Part shown: in pieces, positions 32,965-41,581 of the stretch
Numbering within the stretch: the stretch's first letter is position 1
Layout of the letters: each line of letters opens with the position of its first letter
Assembly: GCA_019456225.1 (NCBI GenBank)
Contig: VRUI01000043.1
Coordinates: 1 to 43,266 of the forward strand
From: Planctomycetota bacterium
Lineage (GTDB): Bacteria; Planctomycetota; Phycisphaerae; Sedimentisphaerales; Anaerohalosphaeraceae
Direction of reading: 5' to 3'
DNA: 43,266 nt
Made by a program: the position numbers and the translations under genes
The notes under the pieces: generated by a model
What the model was told of the DNA's origin: nothing
Databases searched by the model: none
Seen by the model: the letters and a program-made list of their open reading frames with translations, nothing else

Positions 32965-33024
32965 AATCATCCCTTTCTTTAAATAGTTTTTCATAATCAT
33001 TCCTTTCTTTAAATAGTTTTTCAT
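32957..33024. repeat. 30 bp tandem duplication of the GH97 ribosome-binding site and start codon
   Basis: Two copies of a 30 bp unit (32957-32986 and 32987-33016) differ at one base, and a partial third copy follows to 33024. Each full unit carries an ATG and a purine-rich ribosome-binding site (AAAGGG or AAAGGA), in the same frame because 30 is divisible by 3. Initiation at the upstream copy would add MKNYLKKGMI before the signal peptide. Confidence 0.85.
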
Positions 33025-33149
33025 TAATACAAACCAGACAAACAGTAGCCCTAAGCGCCATCGCCGGGCAGAAAAACAAACCAGCCTTAAAATAGTTGTA
33101 AGCAAAAACACCAAAACACCGCCGCACGCTGCCCGCCGAACGACTTACG

Positions 33150-35768
33150 TCAATCCAATTCCGCCTTGATCTGGCTAAGCAGATTAATCGCCTCAATCGG
33201 CGTCAGGTTATTAACATCCGTTGAAGCAAGCTTGTCGATCACCGGTTTGTGTTTGTTAACAAACAGCAAATACCCCGCGTCGTCGACCGTTTTATTCTGC
33301 GTTAACGCTGGTCCTTCGGCCTCTTTTGCGAACGTATTTTCCAGATCCCGCAGTATTTCCGTACTCCGGTGCGTCACACTCTTAGGAACCCCGGCAAGCC
33401 GCGCGACATGAATACCATAACTCTTATCAGTCCCGCCCGGCAAAATCTTATGCAGGAAAACAACCTCATCCTGCCACTCACGAACGGCGACATTAAGATT
33501 CTTAACATTAACCAGAAGCTCGGAAAGCTCGGTCAATTCATGGTAGTGCGTCGCAAAAAGCGTCCGGCATTTAATATTGTTTGCGATATGCTCGGTGATC
33601 GCCCACGCCAGGGACAACCCGTCATAAGTACTCGTCCCGCGTCCGACCTCGTCAAGAATAACCAGCGAACGGTCGGTAGCGTTGTTGATAATGTTAGCCG
33701 TCTCGGTCATCTCAACCATAAACGTCGACTGCCCCCGCGTAAGTTCATCGCTGGCGCCTACCCGCGTAAATATCCGGTCAACAACGCCGATCCGAGCCTG
33801 ACCGGCTGGGATAAAACTTCCCGTCTGCCCAAGCAAAACCAAAAGAGCGACCTGGCGGATATAAGTACTCTTACCCGCCATGTTGGGCCCTGTAATAATA
33901 GCAAGATCGCTGCTGCCGGCGCCGAGAGCAACGTCGTTGGGCACAAACTCATTCTGCAAAGTCTCGGCAAGAACCGGGTGTTTACCGTCAGTGATAACAA
34001 GCTCAGTGGTGCCCGTAATGACAGGTTTTATATACCCGCGCCGAGCGGCAAGAAATCCAAACGCCGACAAGCAATCGCAATTTGCAACACAATCGGCAAG
34101 GGCCTGTAGCCGGGCGATATACTTCGCCGACTCGGTCCGTATCTCTTCAAAAAGTTTATGCTCAAGCTCCAGCGCCTTATCCTGTGCGCCAAGCACCTGG
34201 TCCTCATACGTCTTAAGCTCATCGGTAATATACCGCTCGGCATTTTTAAGCGTCTGCTTGCGAACATACTCGGCTGGAACCTTATCGGCAAGGGCCCGGC
34301 TAAGCTCGATATAAAAACCAAACACCCTGTTATAGCCGATCTTAAGATTATTAAACCCCGTCCGCTCGATCTCACGCTGTTGATACTCGGCCAGCCAGCT
34401 GCGCCCATCGGCAGACGCCCCCCGATACTTATCAAGCTGTTCGTTGTACCCGCCCCGGATAACCCCGCCGTCACGCGTATGAGAAGGGCAGTCCGGCTCG
34501 ATAGCACTTTCCAGGAGGTCAGCGAGTTCATCCATACTGTCGCATCGTTTAGCAAGAGCGGCGGCAAGCGAGCAATGGCAAAGCTCAAGGGCGCTCCGCA
34601 GCCCCGGTATGGACCGCAGCGTAACGGCAAGGGCCAAAAGATCCTTCGGGTTAGTCCGGAAGGTGCTCACCCTGGCGGCGATTCGTTCAATGTCTGATAT
34701 ATTTTTCAGCAGCCCGCGAATCTGCCCAAGCACAGCATCGTCGGTCGCAAACTCAGCAACCGCGTCCTGCCGCATAGTAATGCTCTCAACATCGCAAAGC
34801 GGCATACACAACCACGCCCGAAGCATCCTGCCCCCCATCCCCGTAAGCGTCTCATCGACACACTCAAGCAGCGATCCTTTCGCCGTCTCACCGCGCATCG
34901 TCCGCAATACTTCCAGCGAACGCAGCGAAACCTGATCAACCTGCAAAAATTTCACACGGTCGATTCTTTTGATCGTCGAAATATGATCCAACGCCGTCTT
35001 CTGCGTTTCCTTAAGATATTCGATTATCGCCCCCGAAGCTGAAAGCGATGTAAAATTCTCATCGATCCCAAACCCTTCAAGCGTTTTGGTCCCAAAGTGT
35101 TTCAGTAGAGTAGTCTTCGCCGAATGATCGTCAAAATACCAGCCCGGCCGCCTCGTAACCAACGAACTCGTCTGTGCGGCAATATCATTAGCCAATCGTT
35201 CGATCTCCGCGTCAAAAAGTCCGCCGCTCTTTTCCGGCAGCAAACACTCTTTCGCTCCCAATCGAAGCAGCTCATCGATGATCGCCCCTTCGGCGATCTC
35301 CTGGACAAAGAAATGCCCCGTCGAAATATCCACCCAGCTGATCCCAGCCGATCCGCCGGACGGACTTACCGCACAAAGAAAATTATCTTCCTTGGCATCA
35401 AGCAGCATATCGTCGGTCAGCGTACCCGGCGTAACAACCCGAACCACATCACGTTTGACCACACCCTTAGCGGTCCTGGGATCTTCAACCTGCTCACAAA
35501 CCGCGACCTTGTACCCCGCCTGGATCATCTTTTTCAGATACTTGTCAACGGCATGGAACGGCAAACCCGCAAGCGGAACAGGATTATCCGACTTGCCGCT
35601 GCGGCTGGTCAAAGTAAGCCCAAGCACACGCGAACACGTGCGGGCATCCTCATAGAATGTCTCATAAAAATCACCCATCCGAAAAAATAATATCGCATCA
35701 GGATATTTTTCCTTAAAGTGATGAAACTGCCGCATAGCAGGAGTAAGTTTTCCAATATCTATAGCCAT
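33150..35768 (-). CDS. mutS: DNA mismatch repair protein MutS
   Basis: MutS recognises mismatches and starts repair in the cytoplasm. The 872-residue length fits MutS1. The mismatch-binding loop is FFRMGDFYETF near the N-terminus (the Phe-x-Glu motif is FYE), followed by the connector and core domains, Walker A GPNMAGKST (about 620-628), the STFMVEMTE motif, Walker B-type LVILDEVGRGTSTYDGL and the ATHYHEL switch. A C-terminal helical part continues to the end. It is followed by the GH97 gene and preceded by nonamer repeats at its own 5' end. No mutL is in the window. Confidence 0.96.
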   Translation of the reverse strand: MAIDIGKLTPAMRQFHHFKEKYPDAILFFRMGDFYETFYEDARTCSRVLGLTLTSRSGKSDNPVPLAGLPFHAVDKYLKKMIQAGYKVAVCEQVEDPRTAKGVVKRDVVRVVTPGTLTDDMLLDAKEDNFLCAVSPSGGSAGISWVDISTGHFFVQEIAEGAIIDELLRLGAKECLLPEKSGGLFDAEIERLANDIAAQTSSLVTRRPGWYFDDHSAKTTLLKHFGTKTLEGFGIDENFTSLSASGAIIEYLKETQKTALDHISTIKRIDRVKFLQVDQVSLRSLEVLRTMRGETAKGSLLECVDETLTGMGGRMLRAWLCMPLCDVESITMRQDAVAEFATDDAVLGQIRGLLKNISDIERIAARVSTFRTNPKDLLALAVTLRSIPGLRSALELCHCSLAAALAKRCDSMDELADLLESAIEPDCPSHTRDGGVIRGGYNEQLDKYRGASADGRSWLAEYQQREIERTGFNNLKIGYNRVFGFYIELSRALADKVPAEYVRKQTLKNAERYITDELKTYEDQVLGAQDKALELEHKLFEEIRTESAKYIARLQALADCVANCDCLSAFGFLAARRGYIKPVITGTTELVITDGKHPVLAETLQNEFVPNDVALGAGSSDLAIITGPNMAGKSTYIRQVALLVLLGQTGSFIPAGQARIGVVDRIFTRVGASDELTRGQSTFMVEMTETANIINNATDRSLVILDEVGRGTSTYDGLSLAWAITEHIANNIKCRTLFATHYHELTELSELLVNVKNLNVAVREWQDEVVFLHKILPGGTDKSYGIHVARLAGVPKSVTHRSTEILRDLENTFAKEAEGPALTQNKTVDDAGYLLFVNKHKPVIDKLASTDVNNLTPIEAINLLSQIKAELD

Positions 35769-35782
35769 AAAAAACCATCTTT

Positions 35783-35857
35783 AATCCGCGTAATCTGCGT
35801 AATCCGCGGATAAATATTTTTTAAATTATAATCCGTGTAAATCTGTGAAATCCGTGG
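35783..35857. repeat. Two clusters of nonamer tandem repeats between mutS and hisD
   Basis: AATCCGCGT, AATCTGCGT and AATCCGCGG (35783-35809) form one cluster; AATCCGTGT, AATCTGTGA and AATCCGTGG (35830-35857, one extra A) form the second. They fill most of the 95 bp gap and include the mutS leader. Confidence 0.7.
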
Positions 35858-35863
35858 TTAAAT

Positions 35864-37165
35864 TTATTCGCAGCGAATCTCAACACTTCTGGCATGTGCA
35901 TCAAGCCCCTCCGTTTTCGCCAGCCGAACAATATCTGCGCTGTCACGGCTAAGCATTTGCTTATCGTATTGAATAATGCTCGTCGATTTGACGAAGTCAT
36001 TGCTGGATAGTGCCGAGAAGAATTTCGCGCTCATCCCAGTCGGCAGAGTATGACTAGGCCCGGCCCAGTAGTCACCGACGGCGACCGGCGTATACGGCCC
36101 GATGAATATCGCCCCGGCATTTTCGATCCGGTCGGCGATTGCATTGCTGTCGTCGCCGCACTGTATCTGCAAGTGTTCCGCCGCGAAAGCGTTCGCCCAT
36201 TCGACAACCGTATCCATATCCTCAAACACAGCGACCCCGCTAAACTCAACCAGACATTTTTCCGTATCTTCTGCCCGGTCAAGCTGCTTGACCTGCTTTT
36301 TAAGTTCTTCGATAACCTGCTCGCCGATCTCTTTCGAGTCCGTAAAGACAATCGCACTTCCCGGTGCGTGTTCTGCCTGGCTGAGCATATCGGCGGCAAC
36401 CCACGCCGGATTAGCCGTCTTGTCGGCGATCACAAGCACCTCGCTGGGTCCTGCGATAGAATCGATATCGACCGTAACCCCGAACACATGCCGTTTAGCC
36501 ATCTGCAGCCACGTACTGCCCGGTCCGACGATTTTGTTAACCTTTTGAATGTGCTCGGTACCGTAGGCAAGTGCGGCAACAGCCTGAGCCCCGCCAACGC
36601 GGTAAACTTCCGTGATCCCAAGCTCATAGCAAAGAGCCAGTATCACCGGGTGTATCGAATTATTGTACCTCGGCGGCGAGATAAGAGCGATCTCTTTTAC
36701 GCCTGCAACCTGCGCCGGAACAGCCGTCATGATCACAGTCGACGGCAGCGGGGCACTGGCCCCGGGAATACAAACCCCAACCCGTTTTATCGGCGTATAT
36801 TTAATCTTACCGGCAATGCTCTTACCCGTAAAGATCTCCGTCTGGTACCTGCGAACATTGTCAATAGCCTTACGAAGCGAACCCATAAGTTCATCGTCAA
36901 CTTCGGAGTGTGCCTTTTCGATCTCACCGGCCGTAACAAGAAACTCATCAGCCGAAAGGTCAACAGAATCATAATCCTTCGTAAACCGCGCGACCGCCGA
37001 ATCCCCTTCGCTCTTTACAGAGTTAATAATATTAGCCAGCGATCCATGCCGCTCGTCGCCTTCCGGCCAATACGCCGCGTTAAGAATCTTAGCCCGAAGC
37101 TCACCCAGGTCATCAAGAAACCCATCTCGCTCATAAGACATCAAAATATCATCAATAGTAGTCAT
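35864..37165 (-). CDS. hisD: Histidinol dehydrogenase
   Basis: HisD oxidises L-histidinol to histidine in two NAD-dependent steps, the end of histidine synthesis. The 433-residue protein has the family's FTKDYDSVD opening and the CIPGASAPLPSTVIMTAVPAQVAG segment, the VGGAQAVAALAYGTE signature, GPGSTWLQMAKRHVFG, IDSIAGPSEVLVIAD and AEHLQIQ with the zinc/catalytic His. The chain is complete. The gene is not beside other his genes in the window. Repeats of CTTCATG type lie upstream. Confidence 0.96.
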   Translation of the reverse strand: MTTIDDILMSYERDGFLDDLGELRAKILNAAYWPEGDERHGSLANIINSVKSEGDSAVARFTKDYDSVDLSADEFLVTAGEIEKAHSEVDDELMGSLRKAIDNVRRYQTEIFTGKSIAGKIKYTPIKRVGVCIPGASAPLPSTVIMTAVPAQVAGVKEIALISPPRYNNSIHPVILALCYELGITEVYRVGGAQAVAALAYGTEHIQKVNKIVGPGSTWLQMAKRHVFGVTVDIDSIAGPSEVLVIADKTANPAWVAADMLSQAEHAPGSAIVFTDSKEIGEQVIEELKKQVKQLDRAEDTEKCLVEFSGVAVFEDMDTVVEWANAFAAEHLQIQCGDDSNAIADRIENAGAIFIGPYTPVAVGDYWAGPSHTLPTGMSAKFFSALSSNDFVKSTSIIQYDKQMLSRDSADIVRLAKTEGLDAHARSVEIRCE

Positions 37166-37184
37166 AAAAAAAACCTAATCTTTC

Positions 37185-37222
37185 CTTCATGCTCTTTATT
37201 TTTTCTTCATGTCCTTCATGGT
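37185..37222. repeat. Nonamer-type repeat CTTCATGNN upstream of hisD
   Basis: CTTCATGCT (37185-37193), then CTTCATGTC and CTTCATGGT in tandem (37205-37222). It lies between hisD and the next upstream gene and belongs to the same intergenic repeat style as 35783-35857. Confidence 0.55.
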
Positions 37223-37246
37223 AAAAAACACGCCCACAATCCAGTC

Positions 37247-38221
37247 TTACCTGGCAAAATTCCCATGATTATAAGTCTTAACAGTCCGCTGCAAAAGCAT
37301 ATAGTACTGGCCTTTAAACATAGTGATCGTCCCGGAAACTTTATACCTGTTTCTGCCCGGCGAAGTGACGATGTCCTTCTCGGCCCTTTGCAGCGTCTCG
37401 CATGGCAGCAGTTTAAACGCAGTGTCGTCGACCTTCCTGCCCATCGCGTCAATCGTAAATATCTTATACCCGTCGCCCTGTGTAATAAACCCCGTCCTGT
37501 TAGTAAGCGAGGCATCTTTCATTACGATGATATTCTTTTTCCACTTGGAGAGATTTTCAACTCGTTTAAGTTTGAACTTTTCCATTATTTCTTTAGGTAT
37601 GATCGAGTCGGATTTCAAATCATCCGGCGCCGCTTCGACGGGTTTCTTTTCTGATGGTTGTAAAAGATCTTTCGCTTCCTGAGGGATGATCGATTTCGGA
37701 TCATCGGGCTTAGCGCTTTCGTTTTTGCCCGGCTTGGCAGCAGTGACGTTTTCTTTAACCGTAGTGATCGGGATAAAATTCATTGGAAAGATATAGTTGC
37801 GGGTAAACACCTCGCTATTGTTTTCCTCTTCGCTATAGTATAGTTTTCTTGACGAGCACATATTACTGTATTTTGTAACCCTCCCCCAGAGTTTTATTTC
37901 CATAGTGCTGCTTTTTTTCGGAGCCTTGGCCATCATCCCGATAATCTTTTCCAGAGTGCTCGATGGCAGCAGTTCAACCGAGGTGCCCGCCTTCACCGTA
38001 GACCTCATGTCGGAGATATCCGCATACGGAGAAAAGAACCATTTCTGCTGTCCTCTCGCTTTAATTATAAGCCCCTCGACACCGGAAATAGGAAAAGCAA
38101 ACCCATCCCTCAAAAGCGGCATAACCTTTTTAGCAGCCGGTTTAATAATCTTAACATCTTCAGCGCAAACAGCACTGCCGGCCAATACCGCCAGCATCAA
38201 AATAATAAATATCTTATTCAT
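37247..38221 (-). CDS. Secreted protein of unknown function
   Basis: A 324-residue exported protein. The signal peptide is MNKIFIILMLAVLAGSAVCA, with cleavage expected after SAVCA. The mature N-terminal domain (~25-160) contains an FFSPYADISDMRSTVKAG segment and short beta strands; a proline/glutamate/lysine-rich linker (~175-225) follows, then a C-terminal half with FITQGDGYKIFTIDAMGRKV and GRNRYKVSGTITMFKGQYYMLLQ, which looks like a small beta barrel. No catalytic motif or family is recognised. The ATG at 38221 is preferred because GAGG lies just upstream and it begins the signal peptide. It lies between aconitase and hisD. Confidence 0.65.
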   Translation of the reverse strand: MNKIFIILMLAVLAGSAVCAEDVKIIKPAAKKVMPLLRDGFAFPISGVEGLIIKARGQQKWFFSPYADISDMRSTVKAGTSVELLPSSTLEKIIGMMAKAPKKSSTMEIKLWGRVTKYSNMCSSRKLYYSEEENNSEVFTRNYIFPMNFIPITTVKENVTAAKPGKNESAKPDDPKSIIPQEAKDLLQPSEKKPVEAAPDDLKSDSIIPKEIMEKFKLKRVENLSKWKKNIIVMKDASLTNRTGFITQGDGYKIFTIDAMGRKVDDTAFKLLPCETLQRAEKDIVTSPGRNRYKVSGTITMFKGQYYMLLQRTVKTYNHGNFAR

Positions 38222-38329
38222 AATAGCCTCGCATAAATAGTATTTGTAAAGCCAACCTGCTGTAGGGTGGGCCGCTTGCCGCATCGAAGCCTCGGCGAAG
38301 ATGGATGCCCGCGCCGCCCGCCGCACGCC

Positions 38330-40285
38330 TTAAGCATTTTCACGTGTATAGCTCAATAGCCCATCGGCCAGCAAAATATCCCTGTCGCGATCGGCCAATT
38401 TCAAAACCGCACTAAACTCCGTCTCTTGCGTAACATTCTTAACCGTCACACAGTCGCTGCTTTTAACCGCTTCGAGCAAACCGGCGATTTCAAGCACATC
38501 ATGTTCATTGATCCCGTCATAATCTCTCTCTTCGGCAAATTCCAGCGGAACGATCGCAAAATTAATAAGATTTGCTTTGTGTATTCGCTCGATCGATTTA
38601 GCGATAACGGCCCGCACGCCCAGGTACATCGGGCAAAGTGCCGCATGCTCACGACTCGAACCCTGCCCATAGCTCTGACCGGCAACGATAATCGAACCGG
38701 TTCCCGCAGCCTTAAGCTGAAGCGAACGGTCGTGGAAGGAGGGTTTGCCGACTTCCTTGAAGCAGTCAAACACAACCTTGGCATACTCCGGAACATTCGA
38801 GCGATACTTAAGATACGCACCAGCCGGCATGATATGATCCGTCGTGATCTTATCGCCGCACTTGAGGATAACCGTCGAAGTAAGCGTATCCGGCAGAGGC
38901 CTTGGCGATTCGGGAACGACGATTGTCGGTCCGCGAAGAACCTCAGCTTTTGCCGCCTCATCCTCCGGCAGAGGGTTTACGATCATGCTGTCGTCGGCAA
39001 TAAAATGCTCCGGAAGCGGGATCTTCGGATAGTCAATATCCAGCGTCGTCGGGTCAGTAAACTTACCGGTTAGTGCACACGCGATAGCCGTCTCCGGGCT
39101 AACCAGGTACGCCATATCGCCCGTCGTACCCGTTCTGCCTGCGAAATTCCTGTTAAACGTTCGAACGCTCACAACCCCGTCAGCCGGCGAAAATCCCTGC
39201 CCGATACACGGTCCGCATCCCGATTCCAGTATCCTCGCGCCGGCGGCGATCATATCGCCAAGCGCACCGTTTTGCGTGATCATCTCAAGCACCTGCTTGC
39301 TGCCCGGCGCGATAGCGAACTCCACCATCTCATCGATCTTGCGGCCCTTAAGCACGCTTGCAACCATCATAAGATCGGCATAGCTCGAGTTCGTACAACT
39401 GCCGACAACAACCTGCCGAACCGTAGTACCGGCCATCTCGCTTACGGTCTTGATATTATCCGGCGAAGAGGGGCACGCCGCCATCGGCTCAAGTTCGGAA
39501 AGATCAATTTCGATTACACGGTCGTATTCCACGCCTTCGTCAGCTGACAGTTCAACAAAAGCATCTTCGCGATCCTGTGCTTTCAAAAACTGCAAAGTAT
39601 TCTCATCGCTCGGGAACACACTCGTCGTCACGCCCAGTTCTGCGCCCATATTTGTAATAGTCGCCCGCTGCGGAACCGAAAGCGTCTTAACGCCGGGTCC
39701 GAAATACTCAACCAGACAACCAACATTGCCCTTAGTAGAAAGGATGCTAAGCAGCTTAAGGATAACATCCTTGCTAGCCACCCAGTCTTTGAGTTCGCCG
39801 ACAAGCTTAACGCCGATCACCTTAGGAGCCGTCAGGTAGAACGTCCCGCCGCCCATAGCGACAGCAACATCCATCCCGCCCGCTCCGATAGCCAGCATCC
39901 CGATCCCGCCGCCGGTAGGGGTATGCGAATCACTGCCAAGCAGCGTAGAACCCGGTTTGCCGAACCGTTCCAGATGCACCTGGTGACAAATACCGTTACC
40001 CGCCCGCGAGTGATACGCGCCTGCTTTGGTCGCGACAGTCTGCAGATACAGGTGGTCATTATGATTTTCCGGGCCGAACTGACTCATATTGTGGTCGATA
40101 TAGCTCACCGAAACATCGGTTTTCGTACGGCTGAGATTCATAGATTCAAACAGCAAAAAAGCCGTCGTCCCGGTCGCATCCTGCGTAAGCGTCTGGTCGA
40201 TCCGAATTCCAATAGTATTTCCCTCAGCGAGGGTGCCTTCAACGAGGTGTTTTTCAAGAATTTTATAAGTTAGTGTCTTAGCCAT
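38330..40285 (-). CDS. acn: Aconitate hydratase, ~650-residue type
   Basis: A 4Fe-4S enzyme that isomerises citrate and isocitrate in the TCA cycle. Start MAKTLTYKILEKHLVEG and IDQTLTQDATGT are typical of this aconitase group (similar length to mitochondrial-type, distinct from AcnA/AcnB). Cluster ligands lie in GSCTNSSYAD and GCGPCIGQG, and the substrate-binding QSYGQGSSREHAAL is in the C-terminal swivel domain. A TTG at 40297 with GGAG close before it is a possible alternative start; the ATG at 40285 matches the family N-terminus. Homoaconitase or isopropylmalate isomerase is unlikely given the length and full domain set in one chain. Confidence 0.88.
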   Translation of the reverse strand: MAKTLTYKILEKHLVEGTLAEGNTIGIRIDQTLTQDATGTTAFLLFESMNLSRTKTDVSVSYIDHNMSQFGPENHNDHLYLQTVATKAGAYHSRAGNGICHQVHLERFGKPGSTLLGSDSHTPTGGGIGMLAIGAGGMDVAVAMGGGTFYLTAPKVIGVKLVGELKDWVASKDVILKLLSILSTKGNVGCLVEYFGPGVKTLSVPQRATITNMGAELGVTTSVFPSDENTLQFLKAQDREDAFVELSADEGVEYDRVIEIDLSELEPMAACPSSPDNIKTVSEMAGTTVRQVVVGSCTNSSYADLMMVASVLKGRKIDEMVEFAIAPGSKQVLEMITQNGALGDMIAAGARILESGCGPCIGQGFSPADGVVSVRTFNRNFAGRTGTTGDMAYLVSPETAIACALTGKFTDPTTLDIDYPKIPLPEHFIADDSMIVNPLPEDEAAKAEVLRGPTIVVPESPRPLPDTLTSTVILKCGDKITTDHIMPAGAYLKYRSNVPEYAKVVFDCFKEVGKPSFHDRSLQLKAAGTGSIIVAGQSYGQGSSREHAALCPMYLGVRAVIAKSIERIHKANLINFAIVPLEFAEERDYDGINEHDVLEIAGLLEAVKSSDCVTVKNVTQETEFSAVLKLADRDRDILLADGLLSYTRENA

Positions 40286-40575
40286 AATAAGTACCAAAAA
40301 GCTCCAATATCAAAAGTAACAATTAAAAGCAAATACTACCACACCCCTCCGGCAAAGTCAATAAGTGCATGATTTTGTAGTGTGGAAAAAAGTACCGCGG
40401 AAAACCGGCCATGCTTCTTTAAAATAGGTAATCTACGTCCCGGGAAATTGAGGTTTTTGGCTGTTAACGTTATTGAAGAATGCAAACTTAAAGAAAAGAC
40501 AAAAGGCAAAGTCCGATAAAAAGAGGCTTTATGTCTCATGAATTTGACTTTTTTACTGAAAATCAAATTATTCTC

Positions 40576-40604
40576 TTTACACTCTTTCGTGTATACATTA
40601 CAAT
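40576..40604 (+). promoter_or_regulatory. Sigma-70 promoter P1 for the PEP-CTERM gene
   Basis: TTTACA (40576-40581), a 17 bp spacer and TACAAT (40599-40604). The predicted start is near 40611, about 160 nt before the start codon. Confidence 0.5.
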
Positions 40605-40636
40605 GACAAAAACAACAGGTAGTTCATGTTGGATAA

Positions 40637-40666
40637 TTGTTGGCATATCATGGAGTAGGGTATAAT
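40637..40666 (+). promoter_or_regulatory. Sigma-70 promoter P2 for the PEP-CTERM gene
   Basis: A perfect TATAAT (40661-40666) with TTGTTG (40637-40642) at 18 bp, or TTGGCA (40640-40645) at 15 bp. The predicted start is near 40673, leaving a ~98 nt leader. Confidence 0.5.
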
Positions 40667-40770
40667 CCCTCTTTATGTAAAAAGTTATGTGTTTTTCTAA
40701 AATAGATTGATTTGTTTCTATTTTAAGCAATTGACCAGTTTGATTGGTTCCTAGGGAAGGGGCTTAAAAG

Positions 40771-41541
40771 ATGGGTGACATGAAAGTTAAAAAATTTGTT
40801 GGTTTATTACCGGCAAACATAAGTAAATCATTGAAGTTTTTGATAGTCTTTTGCATTCTTGCAATTTTCGCATCGCCGCTCTTTGCCCAGTTGACTGTTC
40901 GTCTTAACGGGTACGGTAATCTCCGATTAGGAGCCGGCGGCGAATTTACATTCCTTCTACCCGAAGACAACGGATGGGCACAAAGCCCTCTCGATTATTA
41001 TGACTCCGCGGCCCTCAATAACGGCGGCTTTCAGACATTTTGCCTTGAATACGACGAGTACCTGTGGCAGAACACGACATATTTTGCAGAGCTTTCACTA
41101 AGCGCAAAAAGCGGAGGCTCCGAACACGGGTTCGACAACATCTCCAAAGGCTCGGCCTGGCTGTATGAGCAGTTTGCAACCGGACAGCTTGAAAGCTATG
41201 TTTACGAAAAAACTTTTGAACGCAAGATATCCGCCTACCACCTTCAGAAAGCGATCTGGTTATTGGAAGACGAGGCGGTCGGAATAGATAACAGTTTTGT
41301 TAAACTGGTTGCCGACCAGTTCGGCAGTCTCGACGACGCAAAAGAAGACTATTTAGAGATAGACGGAAACGTAAGAGTTATGACTCTTACAAAACTCGAC
41401 GGATCGATAGTACAGGATCAGATTGTTCTTGCTCCGCCGATACTTCATGGTCCGCCGGTAGTTCCCCTTCCGGGAGCGCTTATGCTTGGAACTTTTGGCC
41501 TTGGTTTACTGCGATGGAAAAACAAAAAGTTTCTTTCTTAG
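40771..41541 (+). CDS. PEP-CTERM-type sorted exported protein
   Basis: A 256-residue exported protein. The signal peptide spans about residues 1-39 (hydrophobic FLIVFCILAIFASPLFA). The C-terminus carries a PEP-CTERM-like sorting tail: VPLPGA (a PLPGA variant of the PEP motif), a hydrophobic helix LMLGTFGLGLL and a basic end RWKNKK, which exosortase systems process for release to the surface or matrix. The mature region is beta-rich with no known enzymatic motif; similar PEP-CTERM proteins have a conserved FCLEYDEY-like patch. GGAAGGGG lies 8 nt before the ATG. It precedes the dockerin protein gene with a 40 bp gap; the pair may be co-transcribed. No exosortase gene is in the window. Confidence 0.78.
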   Translation: MGDMKVKKFVGLLPANISKSLKFLIVFCILAIFASPLFAQLTVRLNGYGNLRLGAGGEFTFLLPEDNGWAQSPLDYYDSAALNNGGFQTFCLEYDEYLWQNTTYFAELSLSAKSGGSEHGFDNISKGSAWLYEQFATGQLESYVYEKTFERKISAYHLQKAIWLLEDEAVGIDNSFVKLVADQFGSLDDAKEDYLEIDGNVRVMTLTKLDGSIVQDQIVLAPPILHGPPVVPLPGALMLGTFGLGLLRWKNKKFLS

Positions 41542-41581
41542 AATCATAGTGTTCTTTGTACCTGGAGGGTATGAGTAGATC

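Larger units (their letters stand above)
40298..40770. other. Intergenic region with tandem promoters for the PEP-CTERM gene
   Basis: No gene is supported; a 76-codon minus-strand open frame (40336-40566) lacks a ribosome-binding site or domain. The right half holds two sigma-70 promoters reading toward the PEP-CTERM gene. The left half is AT-rich and probably includes the aconitase promoter, which I could not place. No -24/-12 element was found. Confidence 0.5.

Noticed and set aside
36050..37654. 534-codon open frame on the plus strand
   Set aside because: It runs opposite hisD and the unknown secreted protein gene. Codon bias of the real genes leaves the opposite strand open; no domain or ribosome-binding site.
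40336..40566. 76-codon minus-strand frame upstream of aconitase
   Set aside because: No ribosome-binding site, no domain, and it lies in an AT-rich intergenic stretch.
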